From: Microbulbifer pacificus
GTDB lineage: Bacteria; Pseudomonadota; Gammaproteobacteria; Pseudomonadales; Cellvibrionaceae
Assembly (NCBI RefSeq): GCF_033723955.1
Contig: NZ_CP137555.1
Location: forward strand, 1 to 64,000
Direction: 5' to 3'
DNA length: 64,000 nucleotides
Shown: positions 1 through 9,638 of the stretch, piece after piece
Layout: each line of letters starts with the position of its first letter
Position numbering within the stretch: the stretch's first letter is position 1
Notes under the pieces: model-generated
What the model saw: the letters and a program-made list of their open reading frames with translations, nothing else
Databases searched by the model: none
Told to the model about the DNA's origin: nothing
Position numbers and translations under genes: made by a program

Positions 1-2724
1 ATGATTAAGCACGAAAAATTTCAACGAGCGCCGCTGGTACTGGCTATCGCCACGGCCTCCGTCATTGCTCCTAACGTATTTGCGCAAGTGGCGATGGACA
101 GCGTCGCTGGCCCGCAAGCACAGCAGATTGAAGAGGTCATGGTTCAAGGGCGCCTGAAAGACTCTGCGGAAACGTTGGTCATGGAGCGTCTGGATGAAGA
201 AGTGGTAACCGATATTCTCGGTTCCGAAATGATTGGCCGCGTGGGCGATTCTACCGTTGCTGCAGCTTTGCGCCGGGTATCGGGCCTGTCTCTGGTCAAC
301 GACAAATTCGTATATGTCCGCGGTCTCGGTGAGCGTTACTCCAGTACTACCCTGAACGGTGCCACGGTACCTTCACCGGATTTGACCCGGAACGTGATTC
401 CGCTGGATATTTTTCCGACTTCTGTAGTCGATTCTCTGGCGGTACAAAAATCCTACTCTGCCGATCAGGCAGCCACTTTTGGTGGCGGTAATGTTGATAT
501 CCGCACCAAGAGTATCCCGGACTCGCTGACCTATTCCATCGAGCTGGGTAGCGGTATGAATACCGAAACGGACGGCGACGTACTCACCTATAGCGGCGGT
601 GGTGACGACAGTCTGGGCACCGATGATGGTACCCGCGCAATGCCGGCGGAACTGCAAGCAGCGCTGCAGCGCTTTAAGGGCCGTCTCGGTGTCCAGGATA
701 TTCGCAAGGTTCTCGAGGCCGAAGGTAATGTTTATGGTTCTGCCTCCGAAGCGATCGCCGCAGCCCAGCAGGTCAACCGTGACTTGGCGTTGAATCTGAA
801 TCGTGATGTGAACCTGGAAGAAGAGTCCAGCAAACCCGATATGGATGTAAAGGCGAGCGTCGGCAACAGTTTTGTCCTGAACGACGACTGGGAAGTGGGT
901 TTCCTGGCGGGCGGTTCTTACAAGAATCGCTGGCGTGAAGAGGAAACCATCAAGCGTTCTTACGGGTCTCCGGAAGAGCGCATCGATACCGAGAACACTT
1001 CCACTAATTCCGTGGATTTGAGCGCGAACGTGAACCTCGGTATCCGTTACGCCGACGAGCAGGAAGTGATGTTCACCAGCCTGTATCTGCGCAACACTGA
1101 TGACGATGCGTCTATCCGTGACTACTTTAACGAAAACCGTGAAGTATCCGATGGTCGCGGATTTCGTGAATACACGCTCAAGTATGAAGAGCGTGACCTG
1201 ATGCTGAACCAGGTGAAAGGCAGCCATCAAATGGGGCCTGCCAGTAAGGCATTGGTACCAGGCGGTCTGCTGAACTGGACTCCGGATGACCTCGTGGTTG
1301 ATTGGTTCTACTCCGATGCAACCGCGCAAACCGATATCCCCAACGAAGTGAGCATTCTGGCCGACACCACCACCAATGCCAGTGGAGAAGTGGTCTCCTC
1401 TGCGGTGAGCACCGGTGTTAACAGCTCTGCGTTCCGTTTTACCGAGCTGGAAGATCAGGTTATCAACTACGGCTGGAGTGCTACTCTGCCGCTTGAATTC
1501 TCAAGCTCCACACTCGAGTTGAGCGGTGGCTACGCGCGTACTGAAAAAGGGCGTTGGTACAAGCAGACTGAATTCCGTCTGGGTGCCCTGACTGTCGGGG
1601 ATTCCAGCTCTCTCGGTGGCAGCCTGGACGAAGTGTTTAGCGATGAGCAAATCACCAGTACCGACAATAACTACGTGTTCGATCGTGCGGGTTCCGACAA
1701 CCAGAGCTACATCGCAGCAACCCTTACCGACGCTGCTTTCGGTAAGGTGGATTGGACGCTGAACGAGACTTGGCGCGTGTCTGCCGGCGCCCGCTGGGAA
1801 GAGTACAACCAGGTTGCGCTGGACTGGAACCCCTACGGTTTCACTTTGGACGACCCGCAGATCACCAACGATCCGGAAGAGCTGCGTGAAGCCACTTATG
1901 TAGAAGATGCGGTGTACCCGTCGCTGTCCCTGACCTACATGGGCTCCCTGTGGGCGGAAACCTTCCAACTGCGCTTTGGTGCCAGTAAGACTTCCGTTCG
2001 TCCTGACCTGCGCGAAATTACCGACGCGATCTACATCGATCCGATCACCGACGAGCAGATCAAGGGTAACCCCAACGCGCGTCCGTCTGAGATCACCAAC
2101 TTTGATATTCGCGCTGAGTGGTTCTTTGACAATGGCGATAACCTGACGGTTTCCGCTTACTACAAGGACATCATGGACCCGATCGAGTTCTTCGAATTGG
2201 CTTCCAGTGATACCAACGTAGCGCGTGAAATCATCAACGCGGAATCCGGAGAAATCACTGGTATTGAAATCGAGGGTCTGAAGACGCTCGGCTTTATGGG
2301 TGAATTCATGGATAACTTCTTCCTGCAGGGCAACCTGACTGTGCAGGAAACCGAGCTGGTAGCAGGTACCGAAGCCGACGCGCCAACCAATCCGATTCGC
2401 GAGATGACCGGTGCCTCCGATTATGTGGTGAACATGCTGATTGGCTTCGATTCACCGGATGGCAACCATTCCGCCACCCTGGGTTATAACGTGTTTGGTG
2501 ATCGTCTGTACCTGGCAGGCCGTAATGGCGCGCCGGATGCGTACGAGCAGCCGTTCCACTCGCTGGATCTGACTTACTCCTGGTATCCGACGTCGGAAAT
2601 TACCATCAAGGCGAAGATGCAGAATCTGCTGGATGAGGCCATTGAAATCGAGCGCGCTGGTGTGATCGTGTTTGAAGAAAAGCCCGGTCAGACTTTCGCT
2701 CTGAGTGCGCAATACCAATTCTAA
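1..2724 (+). CDS. TonB-dependent outer-membrane receptor
   Basis: A 907-residue TonB-dependent receptor, expected to be an outer-membrane beta barrel importing an unidentified ligand with energy from TonB-ExbBD. Residues 1-28 form a signal peptide ending in a hydrophobic stretch and NVFA. A TonB-box-like segment (EEVMVQG) follows near residue 43. The plug is at about 60-165 (LRRVSGLSLVNDKFVYVRGLGERYS region) and the rest is barrel, ending in the aromatic QYQF typical of outer-membrane proteins. There is an acidic, Gly-rich insertion near 190-205. The ATG is the first base of the window, but the signal peptide behind it suggests the gene is complete. A rho-independent terminator follows. The substrate cannot be read from the sequence and no transport partner is adjacent. 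Confidence 0.9.
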   Translation: MIKHEKFQRAPLVLAIATASVIAPNVFAQVAMDSVAGPQAQQIEEVMVQGRLKDSAETLVMERLDEEVVTDILGSEMIGRVGDSTVAAALRRVSGLSLVNDKFVYVRGLGERYSSTTLNGATVPSPDLTRNVIPLDIFPTSVVDSLAVQKSYSADQAATFGGGNVDIRTKSIPDSLTYSIELGSGMNTETDGDVLTYSGGGDDSLGTDDGTRAMPAELQAALQRFKGRLGVQDIRKVLEAEGNVYGSASEAIAAAQQVNRDLALNLNRDVNLEEESSKPDMDVKASVGNSFVLNDDWEVGFLAGGSYKNRWREEETIKRSYGSPEERIDTENTSTNSVDLSANVNLGIRYADEQEVMFTSLYLRNTDDDASIRDYFNENREVSDGRGFREYTLKYEERDLMLNQVKGSHQMGPASKALVPGGLLNWTPDDLVVDWFYSDATAQTDIPNEVSILADTTTNASGEVVSSAVSTGVNSSAFRFTELEDQVINYGWSATLPLEFSSSTLELSGGYARTEKGRWYKQTEFRLGALTVGDSSSLGGSLDEVFSDEQITSTDNNYVFDRAGSDNQSYIAATLTDAAFGKVDWTLNETWRVSAGARWEEYNQVALDWNPYGFTLDDPQITNDPEELREATYVEDAVYPSLSLTYMGSLWAETFQLRFGASKTSVRPDLREITDAIYIDPITDEQIKGNPNARPSEITNFDIRAEWFFDNGDNLTVSAYYKDIMDPIEFFELASSDTNVAREIINAESGEITGIEIEGLKTLGFMGEFMDNFFLQGNLTVQETELVAGTEADAPTNPIREMTGASDYVVNMLIGFDSPDGNHSATLGYNVFGDRLYLAGRNGAPDAYEQPFHSLDLTYSWYPTSEITIKAKMQNLLDEAIEIERAGVIVFEEKPGQTFALSAQYQF

Positions 2725-2775
2725 AAATATTAAGAACATTCCTGGAAGTTCTACACCAACAGGGATTGCTTGATA

Positions 2776-2808
2776 AGCCAGGTGCCGGTAAGGTACCTGG
2801 CTTTTTTA
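2776..2808 (+). terminator. Rho-independent terminator of the TonB receptor gene
   Basis: An 11-bp stem (AGCCAGGTGCC / GGTACCTGGCT, one G-T pair) with a short loop is followed by six T and TATT, about 50 bp after the receptor stop codon. Confidence 0.85.
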
Positions 2809-2853
2809 TTGGTCTGTCACCCGGCTCTGAATCCGGTGATAAAGATTGGGCAT

Positions 2854-2876
2854 AAAAAAGGGCACCATTGGTGCCC
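2854..2876 (-). terminator. Rho-independent terminator of the ETF-QO gene
   Basis: On the minus strand GGGCACC-AAT-GGTGCCC is followed directly by six T. It lies 25 bp past the ETF-QO stop, so the two convergent genes each have their own terminator. Confidence 0.85.
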
Positions 2877-2900
2877 TGAAAAACTGACTGCTTCAGTAAT

Positions 2901-4538
2901 TTACATGTTGGGGTAGTTGGGGCCGCCGCCGCCCTCCGGAGCCACCCAAATAATATTCTGGGTGGGATCTTTGATATCGCAGGTTTTGCAGTGTACGCAG
3001 TTCTGCGCATTGATCTGGAAGCGCTTGCTGCCGGCTTCTTCAATCACTTCGTATACACCGGCAGGGCAGTAGCGCTGAGCGGGTTCGTCGTAGATCGGCA
3101 GGTTGTGGTTTAGCGGGATGTCACTGTCCTTTAAGGTCAGGTGACAGGGCTGGTCTTCCTCGTGGTTGGTGTTGGAAATAAACACCGAGGAGAGCTTGTC
3201 GAAGCTCAGTTTGCCATCCGGCTTCGGATAATTGATTTTTTTGCAGTCAGCGGCTGGCTTCAGCTGGGCGTGATCCGCCTTGCTGTCGCTCAGGGTCCAG
3301 GGCAGCTTGCCCTTGAACAGGTTGATGTCGATGAAGGCATAGGCGGAGCCGATGATGTTGCCCCACTTGTGCTGCGCGGGACCGAAGTTGCGCTGCATGT
3401 GCAGCTCTTTCCAGGCCCAGCTGTTTTTGTAGCGCTCGCTGTAATCGGTGAGCTCGTCGCTTCCGCGTTCAGCCGCCAGTGCTTCGGCTACGGATTCCGC
3501 GGCCAGCATGCCAGACTTCATCGCGGTGTGGTTGCCCTTGATCTTGGCAAAGTTCAGGGTGCCGGCGTCGTCGCCGATCAGCAGGCCGCCTGGGAAGGTC
3601 ATCTTCGGCTGTGACTGCAGGCCGCCCTTGACGATGGCGCGCGCACCGTAGGCAATGCGCTGGCCGCCTTCCAGGTACTGCTTGATCACCGGGTGGTGCT
3701 TGTAGCGCTGGAATTCGTCAAACGGGCTCACGTGCGGGTTGCTGTAGGAGAGGTCGGTGATCAGGCCGACCACTACCTGGTTGTCTTCCAGGTGATAGAG
3801 GAAGCCACCACCGGCAGAGCCGGATTCATCCAGCGGCCAGCCGGCAGTGTGCACTACCAGGCCCTGCTGGTGTTTCGCGCTGTCGACTTTCCAGATTTCC
3901 TTGATGCCAATACCGTAGTGTTGGGGATCGCGGTTGGCATCCAGAGAGAACTTGGCGATCAGCTGCTTGCCCAAGTGGCCGCGGCAACCTTCGGCAAACA
4001 GGGTGTATTTGGCGTGCAGCTCCATGCCGGGCATGTAGCTGTCTTTTTGCTCGCCATTTGCGCCGACGCCCATGTCACCGGTGGCAATACCTTTCACTGA
4101 GCCGTCGTCGTTGTACAAAACTTCAGCAGCGGCAAAGCCCGGGAAGATTTCAACGCCCAGTGCTTCTGCCTGTTCAGCCAGCCAGCGGCACAGGTTGCCG
4201 AGGCTGATGATGTAGTTGCCCTCGTTGTGCATGGTGCTCGGCACCAGTGCATTGGGGACTTTGAGGGATGAATCAGGGCCGCGCAGTACGTAGATATCGT
4301 CGCCCTTTACGGCGGTTTCCAGTGGCGCGCCGCGTTCTTTCCAGTCCGGGAAGAGTTCGTTCAGGGCGGTCGGTTCAAACACGGCGCCTGACAGGATGTG
4401 CGCGCCCACCTCGGAGCCTTTTTCCACTACGCAAACGGAAATGTCTTCGTTGATCTGACGCAGTTTGCACGCGGCGGCAAGTCCGGCGGGGCCGGCGCCC
4501 ACGATCACTACGTCGTATTCCATTGACTCGCGTTCCAC
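2901..4538 (-). CDS. Electron transfer flavoprotein-ubiquinone oxidoreductase (ETF-QO)
   Basis: This 545-residue protein of the inner membrane face takes electrons from reduced ETF and passes them to ubiquinone, linking fatty-acid and amino-acid oxidation to respiration. The N-terminus has the FAD dinucleotide-binding motif VGAGPAG (about residues 12-18). The C-terminus carries the 4Fe-4S ferredoxin-like cysteines (CPAGVYE, then NCVHCKTCDIKDP). Length is normal for the family. The chosen start is GTG, because GAGGAG lies about 6 nt upstream; an in-frame ATG five codons later lacks such a site. It is divergent from etfBA across a 439-bp region with a promoter and a PsrA-type operator, which fits shared control. 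It is also named etfD or etfQO in some gammaproteobacteria. Confidence 0.95.
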   Translation of the reverse strand: MERESMEYDVVIVGAGPAGLAAACKLRQINEDISVCVVEKGSEVGAHILSGAVFEPTALNELFPDWKERGAPLETAVKGDDIYVLRGPDSSLKVPNALVPSTMHNEGNYIISLGNLCRWLAEQAEALGVEIFPGFAAAEVLYNDDGSVKGIATGDMGVGANGEQKDSYMPGMELHAKYTLFAEGCRGHLGKQLIAKFSLDANRDPQHYGIGIKEIWKVDSAKHQQGLVVHTAGWPLDESGSAGGGFLYHLEDNQVVVGLITDLSYSNPHVSPFDEFQRYKHHPVIKQYLEGGQRIAYGARAIVKGGLQSQPKMTFPGGLLIGDDAGTLNFAKIKGNHTAMKSGMLAAESVAEALAAERGSDELTDYSERYKNSWAWKELHMQRNFGPAQHKWGNIIGSAYAFIDINLFKGKLPWTLSDSKADHAQLKPAADCKKINYPKPDGKLSFDKLSSVFISNTNHEEDQPCHLTLKDSDIPLNHNLPIYDEPAQRYCPAGVYEVIEEAGSKRFQINAQNCVHCKTCDIKDPTQNIIWVAPEGGGGPNYPNM

Positions 4539-4605
4539 AGGTCACTCCTCAGCATATGTAGTTATTCAGCCGCCGAATTATGGCAGGCGCTTTTTAAACC
4601 GATGC

Positions 4606-4635
4606 ATTATATAGAGCATCGAACAACCCTACCAA
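4606..4635 (-). promoter_or_regulatory. Probable sigma-70 promoter of ETF-QO
   Basis: On the minus strand TTGGTA-N18-TATAAT, with a perfect -10 box, ends about 68 nt upstream of the GTG start. This gives a 5' leader of roughly 60 nt. Confidence 0.55.
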
Positions 4636-4798
4636 TTGCAGGATTTTTCAAATCCGCTGGCAAAAGCAGTGCAATCCGGGGCGTTTCGGTCATGAAAATA
4701 TGCCTGAATTATGGCCTGAAATTGATCTTGTGAATGGCTGCTAGGCTTAGTATTCAACTATTGATTTTGCCTTTTGAAAGGGCCAACATACACGCCGC

Positions 4799-4814
4799 TC
4801 AAACAACTGTTTGA
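4799..4814. promoter_or_regulatory. Candidate PsrA-type operator (CAAAC-N4-GTTTG)
   Basis: TCAAACAACTGTTTGA is a perfect 7+7 inverted repeat with a 2-nt centre. It contains CAAAC-N4-GTTTG, the published form of the PsrA fatty-acid regulator site in Pseudomonas and other gammaproteobacteria. The location between ETF-QO and etfBA, which serve beta-oxidation, fits that regulon. The psrA gene itself is not in this window. Confidence 0.55.
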
Positions 4815-4977
4815 ACTTGCGGGGGGCCCGCAGGTGCCTGATTTCTTCCGCTTCGGGCGGGATAGGCTGGGCCGCCAAGTACTCGGCCGGGAGGCTGCCC
4901 GAGTTACCCATGTTGCGTCAGCGCTGTGATGGCTGCCGGCTCGCAACTTCCAAGTAGACTACTGAGACGGGATTTTC

Positions 4978-5727
4978 ATGAAAGTTCTTGTAGCTGTGAA
5001 ACGCGTTGTGGATTACAACGTGAAAGTCCGCCCCAAGGCGGACGGTTCGGATGTGGATATCGCTAATGTGAAGATGTCCATCAACCCCTTCTGCGAAATC
5101 GCGGTTGAAGAAGCGGTTCGCCTGAAAGAGAAGGGTGTGGTCAGCGAGATCGTCGCTGTTTCCATGGGCCCAAAACAGTGTCAGGAACAGATTCGCACTG
5201 CGCTGGCACTGGGTGCCGATCGCGGTATCCTGGTGGAGACCGATGCCGAACTCCAGCCGCTTGCGGTGGCCAAGTGCCTGAGCGCGCTGGTGGAAAAAGA
5301 AGCACCCCAGTTGGTAATTCTCGGCAAGCAATCCATCGACGGTGACAACAATCAGACCGGCCAGATGCTGGCGGCGCTCACCGGCATGGGGCAGGGCACC
5401 TTTGCCTCCGAGGTGAATGTAGAAGACGCGTCAGTCAAGGTTACCCGTGAAGTCGACGGCGGCCTGCAGACCGTTGAGCTGAAGCTGCCCGCGGTAGTTA
5501 CCACCGACCTGCGCCTGAACGAGCCGCGTTACGCCTCTCTCCCCAATATCATGAAGGCCAAGAAAAAGCCGCTTGATACCACCACCCCGGATGAGCTGGG
5601 TGTGGACATTGCCCCGCGCACCAAAACCCTGAAAGTCGAGCCGCCGGCCGAGCGTCAGGCAGGCATCAAGGTTGCCGATGTGGCAGAACTGGTGGAAAAA
5701 CTGAAAAGCGAGGCGAAAGTAATCTGA
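4978..5727 (+). CDS. etfB: Electron transfer flavoprotein beta subunit
   Basis: The 249-residue small subunit of the soluble heterodimeric ETF binds AMP and carries the recognition loop that docks on acyl-CoA dehydrogenases. It begins [20 protein letters not shown], the standard EtfB start, and contains the family segment [16 protein letters not shown] and the later [20 protein letters not shown] signature (about 175-194). Length matches the family. It overlaps etfA by one base (TGATG), so the two subunits are translationally coupled. The Shine-Dalgarno site is weak (GACGGGA). Electrons go on to the divergently encoded ETF-QO. Confidence 0.97.
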   Translation: MKVLVAVKRVVDYNVKVRPKADGSDVDIANVKMSINPFCEIAVEEAVRLKEKGVVSEIVAVSMGPKQCQEQIRTALALGADRGILVETDAELQPLAVAKCLSALVEKEAPQLVILGKQSIDGDNNQTGQMLAALTGMGQGTFASEVNVEDASVKVTREVDGGLQTVELKLPAVVTTDLRLNEPRYASLPNIMKAKKKPLDTTTPDELGVDIAPRTKTLKVEPPAERQAGIKVADVAELVEKLKSEAKVI

Positions 5728-6656
5728 TGAGCATTCTTGTAATTGCAGAGCACGATAACGCCGAGCTGAAAGGCGCAACTCTGAATACTATCGCTGCGGC
5801 CAAGGCCATTGGTGGTGATATCGACGTGCTGGTTGCCGGTAGCGGTTGCGGCGCAGTAGCTGAAGCTGCGGCCAAGGCGGACGGCGTGAGCAAGGTTCTG
5901 GTGGCGGACAGCGCCGCTTACGAACACCAGCTGGCAGAAAATGTCGCCAAGCTGGTTGCGGACCTGGGCAAGAACTACAGCCATGTACTCGCTCCGGCCA
6001 CGACCACAGGCAAGAACATGCTGCCGCGCGCGGCGGCCCTGCTGGATGTGCAGCCGCTGTCCGACATCATCGCGGTGGAAAGCCCGGATACGTTCAAGCG
6101 TCCGATCTATGCCGGTAACGTGATTGCGACTGTTCAGAGCTCTGACGCCATCAAGGTGGCGTCTGTGCGTACTACCGCGTTTGACCCGGTAGCGGCCGAA
6201 GGTGGCAGTGCGGCAGTGGAGCAGGTGAGCATTGTTGATGACGCCGGCCTCTCCAAATTCGTGGGCGAAGAGCTGGCGAAATCTGACCGTCCGGAACTCA
6301 CTGCCGCGCGCGTGGTCATTTCTGGTGGTCGCGGTATGCAGAACGGCGACAACTTTGAACTGCTGTACAAGGTTGCCGATAAGCTGGGTGCAGCGGTTGG
6401 CGCATCCCGCGCTGCGGTTGATGCCGGCTTCGTACCCAACGACATGCAGGTGGGTCAGACCGGCAAGATCGTTGCCCCGGATCTGTATATTGCAGTCGGT
6501 ATTTCCGGTGCCATCCAGCACCTGGCAGGTATGAAGGACTCCAAAGTGATCGTAGCCATCAACAAGGATGAAGAAGCGCCCATCTTCTCCGTGGCGGACT
6601 ACGGCCTGGTAGCGGATCTGTTTGATGCGGTACCTGAGCTTGAAACAAAACTGTAA
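5727..6656 (+). CDS. etfA: Electron transfer flavoprotein alpha subunit
   Basis: This 309-residue large ETF subunit holds the FAD that shuttles electrons from dehydrogenases to ETF-QO. The N-terminal Rossmann-like half starts [20 protein letters not shown]. The C-terminal FAD domain shows GGRGMQ, the segment [15 protein letters not shown], and [20 protein letters not shown] with the conserved HLAGM after it. The start codon overlaps the etfB stop and a strong terminator follows, so etfBA is a two-gene operon. Confidence 0.97.
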   Translation: MSILVIAEHDNAELKGATLNTIAAAKAIGGDIDVLVAGSGCGAVAEAAAKADGVSKVLVADSAAYEHQLAENVAKLVADLGKNYSHVLAPATTTGKNMLPRAAALLDVQPLSDIIAVESPDTFKRPIYAGNVIATVQSSDAIKVASVRTTAFDPVAAEGGSAAVEQVSIVDDAGLSKFVGEELAKSDRPELTAARVVISGGRGMQNGDNFELLYKVADKLGAAVGASRAAVDAGFVPNDMQVGQTGKIVAPDLYIAVGISGAIQHLAGMKDSKVIVAINKDEEAPIFSVADYGLVADLFDAVPELETKL

Positions 6657-6687
6657 CCGGTAAGAAATATACTGGGATCAGTGGAAG

Positions 6688-6710
6688 GGCGGCGCAAGCC
6701 GCCTTTTTTA
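6688..6710 (+). terminator. Rho-independent terminator of etfBA
   Basis: GGCGGC-GCAA-GCCGCC is followed by six T and ATT, about 30 bp after the etfA stop. Confidence 0.9.
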
Positions 6711-6880
6711 TTGATGCGAAGTATTGGGGCTTGTGCTGCAATAGTTTGGAAGTGGTTAAGTTTTGTTCTTATGTGGGCGGTAACGTTGCCTTTCTCGGTT
6801 CAAGCCCCGAGAATAGGCGCCCAATAAAGAATAAGAGCTGTCTGTAGTATGGCAGCCATCTATTAGAGGCGGGTTTAGTC

Positions 6881-7567
6881 ATGTCTTTAGTGAAGCGCAC
6901 AATAACATCCGCTCTGCAGGGTTCCTCCGCCACAGTGGGGGGCAACACGGCAAAACGCAGTCTGTTGGCGACTGCCGGGGTCATCGGCGGCTGGTTTGCG
7001 GTGAATCTGCTGGCCTATGGGCATCTCGCCGTTCCGTCTGATACCGATAGCGGCTTGCTCGCGGAGCGCAGCACCCGCAGTGTCGGCACTAATACAGCGG
7101 TTTCTCTGCCGGCCACCGCTTTTTTCGGTGTTGCCGCGGTAAAAACCGAAGCTGCGCCCGAAATTGACCTCGCCAACATTCCCATTACGCAGTTGAATCT
7201 GGTACTTTCCGGCGTGCTCAGTAGCAGCGTCAATGATCGCGCCAGTGCTCTGGTATCCGAGCGCGGTAAGCCTGCAGAGCGTGTTTACGTAGGGCACAAG
7301 CTGCCTGGTGGCGCCGAAGTCTACTCTGTAGAGGTCGATCATATTATCCTTCGCCGCAACGGGCAGATGGAAAAATTGACCTATCCAGATGCTGAGGGAC
7401 GTCCTGCAGTGCCAAAACAGTACGCCAGTTACGCACAACAGGCCGCTGAGGTCATCAGTGCCAATGCGGCGTCTGACCGGACGGACAAGCAACAGTCAAT
7501 TCGCGAACGCCTTGAGCAGTTGCGTGAAATGGCGCGAGACCGGCAGGGGGCGCGATCTGCGAACTGA
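6881..7567 (+). CDS. gspC: Type II secretion system protein C
   Basis: A 228-residue inner-membrane component that links the cytoplasmic-membrane platform to the secretin GspD. It has one transmembrane segment (about 27-48, LLATAGVIGGWFAVNLLAYG) and a periplasmic homology-region domain around 105-170 (ITQLNLVLSGVLSS; VYVGHKLPGGAEVYSVEVDHIILRR in pieces). There is no PDZ domain. The protein instead ends in a charged helical tail rich in Glu, Arg and Gln, as in Pseudomonas XcpP, which has a coiled coil there. First gene of the gsp operon. GAGGCG lies about 12 nt before the ATG, rather far. Confidence 0.9.
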   Translation: MSLVKRTITSALQGSSATVGGNTAKRSLLATAGVIGGWFAVNLLAYGHLAVPSDTDSGLLAERSTRSVGTNTAVSLPATAFFGVAAVKTEAAPEIDLANIPITQLNLVLSGVLSSSVNDRASALVSERGKPAERVYVGHKLPGGAEVYSVEVDHIILRRNGQMEKLTYPDAEGRPAVPKQYASYAQQAAEVISANAASDRTDKQQSIRERLEQLREMARDRQGARSAN

Positions 7568-7652
7568 GCCGGCTTAAGGCGCCCGAGGGGGATCGGGTGC
7601 GACTTTCAAGACCATTACAACTGAACAGATAAGAATTAGAGCCAGATTTATA

Positions 7653-9638
7653 ATGATTCGCGTGTTTCACCGACGACTGGTACCAGTCGCCCTGAGTTTT
7701 TTGTTGTCGTTTTCGGTGCTGGCTCAGACGTCCGCGGAAAGGGTGCGTGGCGTGCCCGAGCGGGTAACGCTTTCACTGGATAACGCCGATATCCGCGACC
7801 TGATCAATTGGGCGGCGGACTTCACCGGCAAAAACATCATTGTCCACCCCAACGTAAAGGGTAAGGTGACCGTCGTTGCCGGTGACCCGATGACCCATGA
7901 GCAGGCATTTGACGTGTTCATGTCGGTGCTGCAGGTCAACGGTTTCAGCCTGGTGGAGCAGGGCGATGCCTGGAAGGTGGTGCCGGATGCGCTCGCCAAG
8001 CAGCAGGCGATCCCGGTGGTGGATGACCTGACTCGCGCACCGGGCGAAGCGCTCGTGGTGCGCACCGTAAAAATCGAGAACATTTCTGCAGCGCAGCTGA
8101 TCGCCATGCTGCGCCCCCTTATCCCCCAGACCGGCCACCTGGCCGCCTATGCGGATACCAACACCCTGATCGTGGCCGATCGCGCAGCGAACATTGAGCA
8201 GATCGTGCGTCTGATCAAGCAGCTCGATCGCGCCGGAGCCATCGATATCGAACTGGTACCGCTGGAGTTCGCCTCTGCCAAAGAGGTCAAACAGGTGATC
8301 AACGAATTGCTGCAAGGCGGCGGCAAGCAGGCGGGCAGTGATGTCCAGCCACTGCGTATTGCCGTAGACGAGCGCTCCAATGCGATCCTGCTGACCGGCG
8401 ACCCGGTTGTGCGCCAGCAGCTGAAAAAGGTCATCGAGCGTCTGGACCAGCCGCTCTCCGGTGAAGGCAACACCGCCGTGGTTTACGTGCAGTATGCCAG
8501 CGCCGCGGATCTGAAGCCGATCCTCGAGGGTATGAGTGGCAGCATCCAGAAGACGGAAAAGGACCAGCAGGTTGCGGACGTCGAGGTGAGCATTCAGGTC
8601 AACGAAGAGCTGAACGCGCTGGTTCTCACTGCGCCGCCGTCGCTGCTGGAAACCATGAAGGGTGTCATTGCCAAGCTGGACGTGCGCCGTGCCCAGGTCC
8701 TGATTGAAGCAATTATTGTTGAGGTAACCGAAGGCACCGGTAACAAGCTGGGTGTCAAATGGATTGCCGGTAACAACGACGATGTATTTGCCGGTTTTGA
8801 AAATGATTTTGCGGAAACACCGATCATCGACGATGACGGCAATGTGCTCTCTGAATACAACCCGTTTTCCCTCTCTCCGCTGAACCTTGCGCGCTCGGGT
8901 CTCAATCTCGGATTCCTTACCGGCACAGACGTGCGGGTAGCGATCAACGCCATGGCCAGTGAGAACAACGCCAATATCCTGTCCACGCCCACCATCATGG
9001 CGCTGGATAACGAGGAGGCGGAAATTCTCGTCGGCCAGAACGTGCCGTTCATCACCGGCGAGCAATTGCTGTCTGGCAGCAATAACGATCCTTTCACCAC
9101 CATTCAGCGTCAGGACGTGGGTACCACCCTGAAGGTCACGCCGCGGGTCAACAACAACAACTCCGTTACCCTTGAGATCGAGCAGAAGGTCGAGAACGTT
9201 TTGCCAGTCACCGGGCAGGCTGCGGATATCATCACCAGCAAGCGCGAAATCCGTACCAAGGTGCTGATCGACGATGGCGCCATTCTGGTGCTGGGCGGTT
9301 TGATCGAAGACAAGGTCACCGAAATCAATCAGAAGGTACCGCTGCTCGGCGATATCCCGGGGATCGGCCGCCTGTTCCGCAACTCGGACAAATCCGTCGA
9401 CAAAACCAACCTGATGGTATTCCTGCGCCCGCGCATCCTGAGCAATCAGGTCGCAGGTTACGAGGAAACCCGCCGCCGCTACCGCGACATGCAGGAGAAA
9501 CAACTCCAGCTGCGCGACAACACCAGTCGTGTCTGGGACTGGAACCGCGGTGAGGTCCTGCCGGATCTGCTGCCGCCAGCCGCGATCTATGAGCAGCAGG
9601 AAGAAGTGCCGCCTTTGGAGCCTGAGGACTTCAAATAA
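7653..9638 (+). CDS. gspD: Type II secretion system secretin
   Basis: This 661-residue protein forms the outer-membrane channel through which folded exoproteins leave. A signal peptide ends at about residue 25 ([10 protein letters not shown] region). N0 and three N1-N3 ring-building domains follow (about 35-330), then the secretin core with the family motif [15 protein letters not shown] near residue 570. The C-terminal tail after the core (about 610-661) is probably the region for a pilotin; no gspS-type pilotin gene is seen here. The stop overlaps the gspE start (TAATG). An 85-bp gap separates it from gspC. Confidence 0.97.
   Translation: MIRVFHRRLVPVALSFLLSFSVLAQTSAERVRGVPERVTLSLDNADIRDLINWAADFTGKNIIVHPNVKGKVTVVAGDPMTHEQAFDVFMSVLQVNGFSLVEQGDAWKVVPDALAKQQAIPVVDDLTRAPGEALVVRTVKIENISAAQLIAMLRPLIPQTGHLAAYADTNTLIVADRAANIEQIVRLIKQLDRAGAIDIELVPLEFASAKEVKQVINELLQGGGKQAGSDVQPLRIAVDERSNAILLTGDPVVRQQLKKVIERLDQPLSGEGNTAVVYVQYASAADLKPILEGMSGSIQKTEKDQQVADVEVSIQVNEELNALVLTAPPSLLETMKGVIAKLDVRRAQVLIEAIIVEVTEGTGNKLGVKWIAGNNDDVFAGFENDFAETPIIDDDGNVLSEYNPFSLSPLNLARSGLNLGFLTGTDVRVAINAMASENNANILSTPTIMALDNEEAEILVGQNVPFITGEQLLSGSNNDPFTTIQRQDVGTTLKVTPRVNNNNSVTLEIEQKVENVLPVTGQAADIITSKREIRTKVLIDDGAILVLGGLIEDKVTEINQKVPLLGDIPGIGRLFRNSDKSVDKTNLMVFLRPRILSNQVAGYEETRRRYRDMQEKQLQLRDNTSRVWDWNRGEVLPDLLPPAAIYEQQEEVPPLEPEDFK

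Larger units (their letters stand above)
4539..4977. promoter_or_regulatory. Divergent regulatory region between ETF-QO and etfBA
   Basis: This 439-bp stretch has no convincing gene; a 62-codon minus-strand reading frame inside it has no family resemblance. It holds the ETF-QO promoter, an inverted repeat CGATGC-N10-GCATCG (4600-4621) overlapping that -10 box, and a PsrA-like operator (4799-4814). A possible etfB promoter, TTGATT at 4761-4766 with a weak AACATA about 18 bp downstream, would place the operator near the transcription start. Confidence 0.5.

Noticed and set aside
373..1329. 318-codon open frame antisense to the TonB receptor
   Set aside because: Composition is that of a reverse-complement shadow and the plus-strand gene is clear.
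4758..4946. 62-codon minus-strand frame in the etf regulatory region
   Set aside because: Trp/Pro/Ser-rich, no family resemblance, and it runs across the operator and probable etfB promoter.
7773..9503. 576-codon open frame antisense to gspD
   Set aside because: A shadow of the strongly conserved secretin gene in high-GC DNA; no signal, family motif or ribosome site.
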